The notes beneath the pieces are model-generated. The model did not search any database and was not told the origin of the DNA. It saw nothing but the letters and a program-made list of their open reading frames with translations. The translations under genes were made by a program, and so were the position numbers. Shown one piece after another: positions 1-8,150 of a DNA stretch of 64,000 nucleotides. This DNA comes from Albidovulum sp. (GTDB lineage: Bacteria > Pseudomonadota > Alphaproteobacteria > Rhodobacterales > Rhodobacteraceae). Location of the stretch: NCBI GenBank assembly GCA_028823855.1, contig JAPPFL010000036.1, forward strand, positions 232,342 to 296,341, written 5' to 3'. Each line of letters opens with the position of its first letter. Within the stretch, counting starts at the first letter, position 1.

Positions 1-536
1 CCTTCCAGGCGAAGTTCGGCGGTCGAACTTCCCCGGAAGCCTTCGAGTATGGCGATATTCCCTTCGCCGCCAAGCAGCTCGACGACGTACTCCGCCATGC
101 CCTTGAAAGATTCGCGCTCGTCCAGTCCAACGAATGTCTCGATTTGGGCAAGTCCTTCTTCCGCTCTTGTATCGGCCGTAATGACGGGAATGCCGAGGCC
201 GTTCGCTTCGATAATTTTCGGAATTAGCGCAGTCGCATTCATTGGGACGAGTACAAGTGCGTCGGGACTCTTAACGAGCTCGCCTTCGACAACTCCGATC
301 TGGCCCTCGATATCGCCGTTGAACTGAGCGGACATCCAGGAAAGATTAACTCCCAGATCTTCGGCGGCCTTTTTTGCGCCTTCGCCCATTCGCCAATAGT
401 ACGGGTTCGTCATATCCTTGACGACAAATGAAATATTGATTTCATCCGATATCGCAGGCGATGCCGCCGTGCCAACGGCCAGGACAGCCGCTAGCCCGGT
501 TTTCGAAAAAAACGAACCGAAACGCATTACTTTCAT
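1..536 (-). CDS. Ribose-type ABC substrate-binding protein, 3' end outside the window
   Basis: Periplasmic binding protein of the RbsB type (Peripl_BP_4 fold) that would deliver a sugar-like ligand to the permease encoded just upstream. The visible 178 codons start at an ATG preceded by AGAGGAGAA. They encode a signal peptide ending near residue 29 (AASPAISDE), then the first lobe: SFVVKDMTNPYYWRMGEGAKKAAE, close to the usual RbsB opening, and the VKSPDALVLVPMNATAL segment. The frame is open to base 1, so the C-terminal lobe is missing. It lies 147 bp downstream of the permease stop and has its own promoter-like sequence. It is the second binding protein of the same operon; the other is at 6983-7978. 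Family call is firm, ligand unknown. Confidence 0.85.
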   Translation of the reverse strand, partial: MKVMRFGSFFSKTGLAAVLAVGTAASPAISDEINISFVVKDMTNPYYWRMGEGAKKAAEDLGVNLSWMSAQFNGDIEGQIGVVEGELVKSPDALVLVPMNATALIPKIIEANGLGIPVITADTRAEEGLAQIETFVGLDERESFKGMAEYVVELLGGEGNIAILEGFRGSSTAELRLE

Positions 537-589
537 TTTCTTCTCCTCTAAAAAGTCTTTGCTTGAGCTCAGTTGACTCCCGCCGGGCG

Positions 590-617
590 ATATTAGTTGA
601 CTAGAGCCTGAATGCAA
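590..617 (-). promoter_or_regulatory. Candidate promoter for the second binding protein
   Basis: On the minus strand TTGCAT (612-617) and TAATAT (590-595) are separated by 16 bp, about 55 bp upstream of the start codon of the binding protein. The octamer AGTCAACT occurs twice in the same leader, once overlapping the -10 side. An internal promoter would let this protein be made in excess of the membrane parts. The match is only moderate and unsupported by expression data. Confidence 0.3.
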
Positions 618-683
618 CAGCAAGGTCGTTGGGTTGGACTCCCTGGCAGTTCGCATTTGGCATTGAGCGCTATTTCGTCCATT

Positions 684-1628
684 CTATCTAGGGCGGCCGG
701 CGACGCTGATCCCGATAGCTCCAAGAATTACCAAGCCCGTAGTAAGGTCGCGGAAGAACGGGTCGGCATTCAGGATATTGAAACCGTTGTTGATGAGCGC
801 CAGGAGCAGGACGCCTGCGACGCTTCGCCAGACGGCACCTACGCCGCCGTAAATGCTGGTGCCGCCGAGGATCACTGCGGCGATCGCCTGCAGCTCCATG
901 CCCGTACCGGCGCTAGCTTGGCCCATGGAAATCCGGGAAACCGAAATTGCGGCCGCCAGACCGGCCGCCAACCCGGCAATGGCGAAAGTCGCAATTTTTA
1001 CGCGGTCCGTGCGAATACCGGAAAGCACTGCCGCTTCCTCGTTGCCGCCCACGGAAAATATCTTGCGGCCGAGCGTCGTGCGCTTCAGTACGAACGATAG
1101 AATCAAGGCGAAAGCCACCATGACTAAGACCGCGATGAACACGCCGCCGACTTTTCCGCGACCCAGCCAGGTGAAGTCGTCCAGCCTTACGGGAATTAGC
1201 CGTCCGTCCGAAACGACGATAGCGACGCCTTTGAATACCAGGCTCGTCGCGATCGTTGCCAGAAACGAGTGCACGTTGAGGCTCGTGATCACAAGTCCGT
1301 TTATGGTGCCCAGCGCCAGGCCAACTAGGGGCGCTATCAGCAATCCGAGGTAGGGATCTATTTCCAGGGCGACCCAGGCGGCGCATACGCCCGCAACCGC
1401 GAATGTTGCGCCGACCGACAAGTCGAAACCGCCCCCAATGATGACCAGCGTCATGGCGCTGGCCATAATTGCCAATGGCGCGTTCTGGTTTAAAATGTTC
1501 AAAATATTCCGATAGGTCAAAAAGCTGTCGCTCAAAAGACTCATGGCCAGCACGAGCGCGGCAATCATGACTAGGACGGAATACGTCTGGAAAAACCGAG
1601 CAACTTTGAATTTGTCCCAGGTATTCAA
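684..1628 (-). CDS. Ribose-type ABC transporter permease
   Basis: Integral membrane subunit of a CUT2-type importer (BPD_transp_2 family, RbsC-like), 314 residues, the usual size. Many hydrophobic segments are visible from residue 13 on. The cytoplasmic loop VGGNEEAAVLSGIRTDRVK matches the family's ATPase-contact region (GGNxxAAxLSGI). Translation begins at TTG (1626-1628), which overlaps the TGA stop of the ATPase gene, so the two are translationally coupled. The first ATG in frame lies well inside the first membrane helix and is a poor alternative. Partner genes are the ATPase upstream and the binding protein downstream. Confidence 0.9.
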   Translation of the reverse strand: MNTWDKFKVARFFQTYSVLVMIAALVLAMSLLSDSFLTYRNILNILNQNAPLAIMASAMTLVIIGGGFDLSVGATFAVAGVCAAWVALEIDPYLGLLIAPLVGLALGTINGLVITSLNVHSFLATIATSLVFKGVAIVVSDGRLIPVRLDDFTWLGRGKVGGVFIAVLVMVAFALILSFVLKRTTLGRKIFSVGGNEEAAVLSGIRTDRVKIATFAIAGLAAGLAAAISVSRISMGQASAGTGMELQAIAAVILGGTSIYGGVGAVWRSVAGVLLLALINNGFNILNADPFFRDLTTGLVILGAIGISVAGRPR

Positions 1629-3157
1629 TGCGCGCTCGCTTCCGGAAATCGTTGCTGCAGTTGAAACAATGCCCGCAAAACCTCGCCTTCAGTTTTACCT
1701 TCGGGCACAAGTTCATCGAAAACCTTGCCGTTCGCGACAAGGTACGCCCGGTGCGAAAGCCCAAGAACTTCCTCCAGTTCGCTGGAAACGAGCAAAACTG
1801 CTGTGCCCCTGCCCGCAAGTTCCGCGATCGCTTCGTGGATGCGCTGGCGAGCGCCGACGTCGACGCCGCGGCTCGGTTCGTCGAGGAATACGATTTCTGG
1901 ATCGCGCATCAGCCATTTTGCAAGCAAGACCTTTTGCTGATTGCCGCCGGAATAGTTTAGGATGTCTCCGTCGACGTCAGGCGGCTTTACCTGAAAGTGT
2001 TCAATTGCCTCGCGCGACCTCGATTTCTCCGTTGCCGCCAGAATCCGTCCGAACGGTGTCGCGAATGACGACAAATGAGGCAATGTCATGTTGGAACGAA
2101 CCGCCAAGGTCATGATCAGCCCCTGTTTTCTGCGATCTTCCGGTACCATAACGATTCCGCGCCGATTGGACTCGGCAATGCTTCGGTCGCCGTAGGGCTT
2201 GCCCTGAACGAGCACTTCTCCGCCCGTCGACTTGTCGGCTCCGATTACGGCCCGGAGGATTTCGGTTCGCCCTCCTCCTACGAGTCCGATCAACCCGACG
2301 ATCTCCCCGCGGTTGACATGAAATGACGCCTCTCGAGTTCCGTTCGTAGAACTCAGAGACCTCACTTCAAGGGCGGATTGCCGCTCCTTCAGGCGAGATT
2401 TATCAGGAAAAGCGATTTTGGATCGACCTCCGCCGAGCATCGCGGAAACCAGAGAATCCTTGTTTTCGCCGGCGCAAGGGGCTGTTCTAACCAGGTCGCC
2501 GTCGCGAAGGATTGTGACGGCATCGCAAACCTCCAGAATGTTGTCGAGAAAATGGGACACGTAAACAACGGTTCCACCGCTCGCTCGCAGTTTTTTCATT
2601 GTTTCGTGCAGCCTCTGGGTCTCGTCGGCTGACAAAGACGAGGTCGGTTCGTCCATGACGATGACTCTCGCGTTGCGCGCCAGCGCTCGCATGACTTCAA
2701 TTTTTTGCCGGTCGGCGATCGACAGATCGACAATTTTAGCGGAGGGATCGACTTCGAAGCCCGTCGCTTCAACGATTGGCGTCAACCGATCTTTTTCGGT
2801 ACCCGACAAAACGCCGAGCTTTTGGTCTTCGATTCCAAGGAAAACGTTTTCGGCGACGGTAAGCTCGGGAACGAGCTGAAGTTCCTGGTGCATTATTGCG
2901 ATGCCCTTATCCAGAGCGTCCTTGGGCGTCCATGGATCGGCAGGCCTGCCGAAGGCTTCCAAGGTGCCGTCGCTGATCGAATAGTAACCGCCGATAATTT
3001 TCCCGAGCGTAGACTTGCCGGCGCCGTTTTCGCCTACCAGGCCGTGAATTTCACCGGGCATAATATCAAGATCTACGCTCCTCAAAACGCTCACGCCGCC
3101 GAAAGATTTTCCGACGCCGCGAAGTCGAACGCTCGGAGTTGGATTCTCCACCGTCAA
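1625..3157 (-). CDS. Ribose-type ABC transporter ATPase, two fused nucleotide-binding domains
   Basis: RbsA/MglA-type ATPase of 510 residues powering the CUT2 importer. The N-terminal domain has Walker A GENGAGKST (about residue 41), the RbsA-style signature LSIADRQKIEV and Walker B VIVMDEPTSSL. The C-terminal domain has the degenerate Walker A typical of the family (GLVGGGRTEIL), a good signature YSGGNQQKV and Walker B IVFLDEPSRGVD. Asymmetric fused domains are normal for RbsA. The start is TTG (3155-3157), with a GTG two codons later also possible; no strong Shine-Dalgarno is seen. It follows hyuB by 17 bp and overlaps the permease by 4 bp, so it is clearly in one operon with the hydantoinase genes. 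Confidence 0.92.
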   Translation of the reverse strand: MTVENPTPSVRLRGVGKSFGGVSVLRSVDLDIMPGEIHGLVGENGAGKSTLGKIIGGYYSISDGTLEAFGRPADPWTPKDALDKGIAIMHQELQLVPELTVAENVFLGIEDQKLGVLSGTEKDRLTPIVEATGFEVDPSAKIVDLSIADRQKIEVMRALARNARVIVMDEPTSSLSADETQRLHETMKKLRASGGTVVYVSHFLDNILEVCDAVTILRDGDLVRTAPCAGENKDSLVSAMLGGGRSKIAFPDKSRLKERQSALEVRSLSSTNGTREASFHVNRGEIVGLIGLVGGGRTEILRAVIGADKSTGGEVLVQGKPYGDRSIAESNRRGIVMVPEDRRKQGLIMTLAVRSNMTLPHLSSFATPFGRILAATEKSRSREAIEHFQVKPPDVDGDILNYSGGNQQKVLLAKWLMRDPEIVFLDEPSRGVDVGARQRIHEAIAELAGRGTAVLLVSSELEEVLGLSHRAYLVANGKVFDELVPEGKTEGEVLRALFQLQQRFPEASAH

Positions 3158-3174
3158 GTCACGCGACTTGCGAT

Positions 3175-4887
3175 CTAATTCAAGGCTGCGCGAGTTTCCG
3201 ACAATGATTCATTCGCCTCTATGCCGGGACCGATCTTCGCGCCGTAATGCGACCAGGCGGACTCTATCGAAACAAATCCCTGGCGCACGTCGGCGACAAC
3301 ATCTTCCAGGCGCCTCGATTTTGGATTCCCGTATCCTCCCCCTCCTCCGGTCGCAGTTTCAACCACAGTGCCGGGGGGGAGTTCGCGAGCTCTCATTTTG
3401 AGCGGGCGTTCAATCTTTCCGTCCGGGAAAATTATTTTATTCTCCGGGCCTTTCCCTTCGGAGCCTCCGTTTAGTCCCCAGGCCGTAGTTTTGGAGCGGT
3501 CGAACCAGAGTGCGCCGAAGCAGCTTTCCAATAGTTTGTAGTTGCGAACGACGCCGCATCCTCCCCGCCATCTCCCCGGGCCTCCAGAATCCCGCCGAAT
3601 TGAAAACTCCTCAACCCGCACGGGGAATTTAGTTTCGTATACTTCCGCCGGAATATTGCGGAATCCGCCGTTGACGAGATTGATCAAGGCGCTTTCGCCG
3701 TCTCCGTCGGCGCGCCCACCCCAGCCGCCGGCAGTTGGTTCAATCGCAATCCATTGGCCTCGGTTTGGATCGACGGAAAAAAAGCAAGCTACCATGGAGT
3801 CGCCGTAGTGCGCGGCCGTTGCCCGATTCGGCATCGCTTCAGACATGCAGGAGATCATGAGATCCGCGAGCAATCCGAGTCCGGTGAAATACCATTCGCA
3901 GGCCGCGGGCTCCTGAGCGTTGAACAAGCAATTGTCGGGAATATTGACCGTCATCGTTTCGAAGGAGCCGCCCGTGATAGCCCTGTCGGGATTGATCATA
4001 GTCTTGTACGCAAGCCGCAACAGAGACTTGGTTTGAACGGCCCCGCAGTTTACCGATCCCTCGACTGGTCCGGATGTACCCGCCAAATCGATGATCATTT
4101 CCTCGCCCTTGATCGTGAGGCTCAAGGCGATCTTGACCGGCTGATCGCCGATGCCGTCATCGTCGAGGAATCCGTCTCGCGAATAGGTGCCGTCGGCGAG
4201 TCTTGAAATCGCTTCGCGGTCTAGCCGCCTGGCCTGCTCGAAAATATTCTTGCACGCCGAGCGGTAGGTTTCGGCGCCTATTCTGTTCAAGAGCTGTTTC
4301 AGTCGGCGCTGACCCGTCCTTATGGATGCGATTTGAGCGTTCAAGTCGCCGATCGACGCGTCCGGAATGCGGGTGTTGAGCCGAAGGTGGTCGTACCACT
4401 CCCGGATCGGTTGGCCGTCCTTGACAATTCGAGTCGGTCCCAGCCTCAGCCCTTCCTGATAAATGTTGGTCGAACCCATCGTCGAACCCGGATCGATAGC
4501 CCCTATGTCGCCCCAGTGAGCTCGTGCTGCGCCGAATCCCTCCAGATTGCCTTCGAAGAATATGGGGCCTATGGCCGTGATATCGTGCAAATGCGTTCCT
4601 TGCATGTAGCTGTCGTTCATTATGAAAATATCGTCGGCGGCTATGTCGTCGCCATAATAGTCCAGAACATGATGTACGCATGCGTCGATGGCACCGACGA
4701 ACAGCGGCACGCCCGTCGATTGCCCGAGCATGTTGCCTTCGGCATCGAGCAGGGCTACGGCGCTGTCGCGTCCTTCGTAAATGACGGCCGAATACGCGGA
4801 ACGCCAAAGAGCCGCGTTCATATCCTCAGCGCAAGAAGTTACGAAATTGCGAACGATTTCTGTCGTAACAGGGTCGGCTGCCGACAT
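3175..4887 (-). CDS. hyuB: Hydantoinase/oxoprolinase family protein, subunit B (HyuB type)
   Basis: Large subunit of an ATP-dependent cyclic amide hydrolase or carboxylase-type enzyme (family of N-methylhydantoinase B, 5-oxoprolinase C-half, acetone carboxylase alpha). Length 570 aa. Family hallmarks are the N-terminal DPVTTEIVRN, IIYEG-like SAVIYEGRD, the MNDSYMQGTHLHD metal-site region (about residue 110) and the C-terminal glycine run TGGGGGYGNP. The ATG directly abuts the hyuA stop (TAAATG) and is served by AGGAGAAAG within the hyuA end, so the subunits are co-translated. The neighbouring sugar-type ABC genes suggest the imported compound is the ring-opening substrate. The actual substrate cannot be told from the sequence. 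Confidence 0.9.
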   Translation of the reverse strand: MSAADPVTTEIVRNFVTSCAEDMNAALWRSAYSAVIYEGRDSAVALLDAEGNMLGQSTGVPLFVGAIDACVHHVLDYYGDDIAADDIFIMNDSYMQGTHLHDITAIGPIFFEGNLEGFGAARAHWGDIGAIDPGSTMGSTNIYQEGLRLGPTRIVKDGQPIREWYDHLRLNTRIPDASIGDLNAQIASIRTGQRRLKQLLNRIGAETYRSACKNIFEQARRLDREAISRLADGTYSRDGFLDDDGIGDQPVKIALSLTIKGEEMIIDLAGTSGPVEGSVNCGAVQTKSLLRLAYKTMINPDRAITGGSFETMTVNIPDNCLFNAQEPAACEWYFTGLGLLADLMISCMSEAMPNRATAAHYGDSMVACFFSVDPNRGQWIAIEPTAGGWGGRADGDGESALINLVNGGFRNIPAEVYETKFPVRVEEFSIRRDSGGPGRWRGGCGVVRNYKLLESCFGALWFDRSKTTAWGLNGGSEGKGPENKIIFPDGKIERPLKMRARELPPGTVVETATGGGGGYGNPKSRRLEDVVADVRQGFVSIESAWSHYGAKIGPGIEANESLSETRAALN

Positions 4888-6918
4888 TTATTCTTTCTCC
4901 TCGCGCTTTAAGGACAAGTGACCGCCGTCGACGAGTCGGGCGGTCCATCCCGGCGGCAACAGGGTTGTCGCCGTGCCTTCCTCGATTATCGCAGGGCCGT
5001 CGACAATCGCGTCGTAATTGATGTCGGCGCGATCGAGAACTGCTGTTTCCCTCAGCATGCCCGAAAAATAGACTTTGCGATTTCGCCGGGGACCAGCTTC
5101 CGCCTCGGACGGCGCGGCGATTTCAGGCTTTCTCAGACGGCCAATAGCCGAAACTCGGATGTTTGCCATTTCAATTCGCGCACCGGGGCTGCTGTGCCCG
5201 TACTGCCGATCGTATGCGCGGTCGAAATCGCTTTGCACTAGATCCTTGTCCAAAGAACCGGGGCGAATAGGAATAGTCAGAACGTATTCCTGCCCATGAT
5301 ATCTGAAATCGGCCGATCGCTCTATCGAAATGTCGGTCTCGTCCATGCCCTCGGCTGCCAAGTAGGCGCGACCTTGGTTTTCCAGACCGGCGAACCGGTC
5401 TTCCACCAAATCAGCCTCAATCAAATCCCAAAATCCATAAAGCGTTTCTTTGAAATCGCGCCGCAGATCTGTCTGCAGCATGCCCCATGCCGAAAATGCG
5501 CCAGGGTGTACCGGAATTAATACTTCGTCGATTTCTAGCTCCTCGGCTAGGGCTGCGGCCTGCGAAGGGCCGGCTCCGCCGAATGCGACCAATGAGAAAT
5601 CTCGAGGATCGATTCCTCTTCGCACCGTGATTGTACGGATCGAGTCCGCCATTTTCGCGTTTATGATATCGACAATTCCCTGCGCCATCTCATGTGCCGC
5701 CAAGCCAAATTTGGCCCCCATTGCGCCCAGCGCGCGCTCCGCCGACTCAGGATCAAGCGAAATTTCATTTTCAGGAAAATTAGCGCTGTCGAGACGATTG
5801 AGGACGATATTTGCATCGCTGACCGTCGGATCAACGCCTCCCTTCGCGTAGCAAATCGGGCCAGGTACGGAACCTGCAGACTGGGGCCCGACGCGAAGCG
5901 CGTCCGCTTCCTCCCATGCGATCGAACCGCCTCCCGCGCCAATGACGTGAATATCGACTACCGACATTTGAACCGGCAAGCCTTCAATTTTTGTTTCATT
6001 GGAAGAAGAAGGCCGTCCGTCGATGATCAGGCTCGCATCGAAAGACGTTCCGCCCATATCGATGCAAATCAAATTCGGACGACCCGTGGAAGCGGACAGC
6101 GCCTTGCCGCCGATCGCACCTCCCACAGGTCCCGACAGAAGAGTTTGAAGCGGAGACGTGATTGCGGATGCGGACGACATCACGCCGCCATTGGACTCCA
6201 TGACGTAGAGTTCTCGCTTTTTCGGAAGCCGCTGTTCCAACTCAGCGACCAGCAGTTCCAGATAGCTTCGTACGACGGGCGCGAGATAGCTATCCATGAC
6301 CGTTGTGGAAGTGCGTTCGAATTCTCGCCACTCCGGCGAAACGCGATGGGACAGCGCTATGGCAACGCCCGGAAGCCGACGGGCAAGATACTCCTCAATC
6401 TGCAATTCGTGAATCGGGTTGCGAAATGCGAAAAGTAGACAGATCGCCAGGGCTTCGAATCCTTCGTTCCGCGCCGCTTCTGCGATCGCGTCCAGATCCG
6501 AATAATTCAAAGGCTCGACGATTTCTCCCTTGGCAGAAATTCTCTCGCGAACCGTATAGGTGTGTTCGAGAGGGACCAGCGGTTCGGGCTTGTTCCAGCG
6601 TATCGAGAAAATTTCGCCGCGGTCGTTTCCTTGAATCGCATAGATATCGCGGAATTTGTCCGTGGTTAGCAGTGCCGTTTTAGCGCCGTTTCTCGTGAGA
6701 AGCGCGTTCAATCCGACAGTCGTGCCATGAACGAAGAATTCCAGGTCCGCTCCTTTTGGCAGGGCGGCTTCTATCCCGCGAATAACAGCGCGTGCGGGAT
6801 TCTCGGGCGTTGATAATGTCTTGTAGGCGAAACACTGGCCTCTTGCGATGTCTTGGACAACAATGTCAGTGAATGTGCCGCCTATATCGGCAGCGACTCG
6901 AAAGCGCTTGCCTGCCAA
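4888..6918 (-). CDS. hyuA: Hydantoinase/oxoprolinase family protein, subunit A (HyuA type)
   Basis: ATP-binding subunit (676 aa) that phosphorylates the cyclic amide or carbonyl substrate so that subunit B can hydrolyse or carboxylate it. The actin-like phosphate loop DIGGTFTD is at residues 11-18 and the second one, DMGGTSFDAS, near residue 290. GGAGPSQAAALAEEL in the C-terminal third is also typical. The start must be the TTG at 6916-6918, because the first motif follows at once; it sits behind CGGGAATCGAGATT. It lies 64 bp downstream of the binding-protein stop, with a strong hairpin in between. A 5-oxoprolinase, hydantoinase, caprolactamase or carboxylase role are all possible. Confidence 0.9.
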   Translation of the reverse strand: MAGKRFRVAADIGGTFTDIVVQDIARGQCFAYKTLSTPENPARAVIRGIEAALPKGADLEFFVHGTTVGLNALLTRNGAKTALLTTDKFRDIYAIQGNDRGEIFSIRWNKPEPLVPLEHTYTVRERISAKGEIVEPLNYSDLDAIAEAARNEGFEALAICLLFAFRNPIHELQIEEYLARRLPGVAIALSHRVSPEWREFERTSTTVMDSYLAPVVRSYLELLVAELEQRLPKKRELYVMESNGGVMSSASAITSPLQTLLSGPVGGAIGGKALSASTGRPNLICIDMGGTSFDASLIIDGRPSSSNETKIEGLPVQMSVVDIHVIGAGGGSIAWEEADALRVGPQSAGSVPGPICYAKGGVDPTVSDANIVLNRLDSANFPENEISLDPESAERALGAMGAKFGLAAHEMAQGIVDIINAKMADSIRTITVRRGIDPRDFSLVAFGGAGPSQAAALAEELEIDEVLIPVHPGAFSAWGMLQTDLRRDFKETLYGFWDLIEADLVEDRFAGLENQGRAYLAAEGMDETDISIERSADFRYHGQEYVLTIPIRPGSLDKDLVQSDFDRAYDRQYGHSSPGARIEMANIRVSAIGRLRKPEIAAPSEAEAGPRRNRKVYFSGMLRETAVLDRADINYDAIVDGPAIIEEGTATTLLPPGWTARLVDGGHLSLKREEKE

Positions 6919-6948
6919 AATCTCGATTCCCGGTTTGATTTTTCAGAA

Positions 6949-6971
6949 CGGGGCCGCCAATGGCGGCCCCG
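6949..6971 (-). promoter_or_regulatory. Intercistronic GC-rich hairpin after the first binding-protein gene
   Basis: A perfect 10-bp inverted repeat (6949-6958 with 6962-6971) with a 3-nt loop lies between the binding-protein stop and the hyuA start. It has no downstream T-run on the minus strand, so it is unlikely to be a full terminator. Such hairpins after the first gene of importer operons (the malE-malF type of arrangement) stabilise the upstream message and lower downstream expression. That role is inferred here. Confidence 0.6.
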
Positions 6972-6982
6972 CAACAAATTCG

Positions 6983-7978
6983 CTACTGCGCCCATTCTCC
7001 TTGGAAGTCCGGATTTGCGTCCAAAACCTCTTTGGTTACGATTGGCGGCAATGGACCGACGACATCCAAATTTATCGCCACGTCGACTTCTTCGCCATGA
7101 ACGGCGGCAATGACCGCCTCCGCAGCCAGCTTGCCCATTGTGTGCGGGAAAAATGCGAGCGTAGCGTCCCATCGCCCTTCGCGAATTGCTTCAACTGATA
7201 TGGTCGCCGCGCCTCCGCCCGAAATATAAAGATCGGGTACGTTGTAGCCGGCAGCTTCCAGAGCGATTTCTGCGCCAAGCAAATGTTGGTCGCCGACAGA
7301 TACTATGGCATGAATTTCCGGATTTGCCTGCAAAATGTCCGTCATAACCGTCAATGACGTGTCCGGATCGTACCAGCCTTCTCCGGTTGCCACAACTTCA
7401 ATGTTTTCATGCTGGTCGAACACTCCCATAAATGTCTCCATTCGCAGAACGTCGAACGGGAAGATCTTGGCGCCGATCAGAATAACGACATTGCAAGGGT
7501 TCATGCTTTCGCAATTTGCCGCAAGATCTTCGGCTTGGAGCGTGGCTCCGGGTACCGGCAGCGAAGCCACGGTCGCGGTAATTCCTTCCACTTGAGGCTC
7601 GAGAGTGTTCAAGTCGGGGCCTACCGGAAACAGAGTCGTTGCGATTGGCGTGCCGGCCGCGATAACCTGCTCGAACGCTCCGGCGATACCGACGGTGTCA
7701 TTGGGAAGAACAATGAAGGCATCGAAATTGCCGCCGGCGAGCACATCTTCGATCTGGTTATACTGGATCTCTGCGTTGAACTGGCCATCGTAAATCGCAG
7801 TCTCCGCGCCATGTGCGGCGGCAACTTCCTGAATGCCCGCGTAGAGCGCCTGATTGAACCCATTTTGGGATGCGGAAGCGAAGTAGGCAATTTTCAGGTC
7901 GTCAGCGGTCGACGCTCCCGCGAAGGAAGCCGCAATAATCGTGGCGGCAATCGTGGCTGGCAGCTGTATCGTGGTCAT
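6983..7978 (-). CDS. Sugar-type ABC substrate-binding protein
   Basis: Periplasmic binding protein (Peripl_BP_4/RbsB superfamily), 331 aa. The chosen ATG at 7976-7978 is 9 nt behind AAAGGGAGA; a TTG three codons upstream would sit directly on that ribosome site and is rejected. Signal peptide MTTIQLPATIAATIIAASFAG.. with a cleavage site near ASTADD. The mature part opens LKIAYFASASQNGFNQALYAGIQEVAAAHG and contains GNFDAFIVLPNDTVGIAG, the RbsB-like ligand-site segment. It is first in the operon with hyuAB and the CUT2 ATPase and permease, and diverges from the GMC oxidoreductase. Sequence similarity to the other binding protein of the operon is limited, so the two may bind different ligands. 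Confidence 0.88.
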   Translation of the reverse strand: MTTIQLPATIAATIIAASFAGASTADDLKIAYFASASQNGFNQALYAGIQEVAAAHGAETAIYDGQFNAEIQYNQIEDVLAGGNFDAFIVLPNDTVGIAGAFEQVIAAGTPIATTLFPVGPDLNTLEPQVEGITATVASLPVPGATLQAEDLAANCESMNPCNVVILIGAKIFPFDVLRMETFMGVFDQHENIEVVATGEGWYDPDTSLTVMTDILQANPEIHAIVSVGDQHLLGAEIALEAAGYNVPDLYISGGGAATISVEAIREGRWDATLAFFPHTMGKLAAEAVIAAVHGEEVDVAINLDVVGPLPPIVTKEVLDANPDFQGEWAQ

Positions 7979-8021
7979 GGTCAGCAATCTCCCTTTTTGA
8001 ACTGATCCTAAATGCCGAATC

Positions 8022-8049
8022 AGTATCTCGAATATTTAATGTGTTGCAA
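8022..8049 (-). promoter_or_regulatory. Weak candidate promoter for the hydantoinase/ABC operon
   Basis: On the minus strand TTGCAA (8044-8049) and GATACT (8022-8027) are 16 bp apart, 44 bp upstream of the binding-protein ATG. Four of six bases match the sigma-70 consensus in each box, so this is only a suggestion. Confidence 0.25.
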
Positions 8050-8077
8050 GAAAATGAAACTGCGAATTTGCTACGAT

Positions 8078-8106
8078 TTGCTTGACCGTGCTTTCGGCAA
8101 TATAGT
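8078..8106 (+). promoter_or_regulatory. Candidate sigma-70 promoter for the GMC oxidoreductase gene
   Basis: TTGCTT (8078-8083) and TATAGT (8101-8106) are spaced by exactly 17 bp, 45 bp upstream of the ATG. This is the best promoter-like pair in the 172-bp divergent region and could be co-regulated with the operon transcribed leftward. Confidence 0.4.
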
Positions 8107-8150
8107 CCTTAGTTTACGGTTCGCCGGCAATTCGCATTGAAGGATCAGGC

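Noticed and set aside
913-1818. 301-codon minus-strand frame overlapping permease and ATPase genes
   Set aside because: It is an alternate frame of two well-supported ABC genes, with arginine-rich shadow composition.
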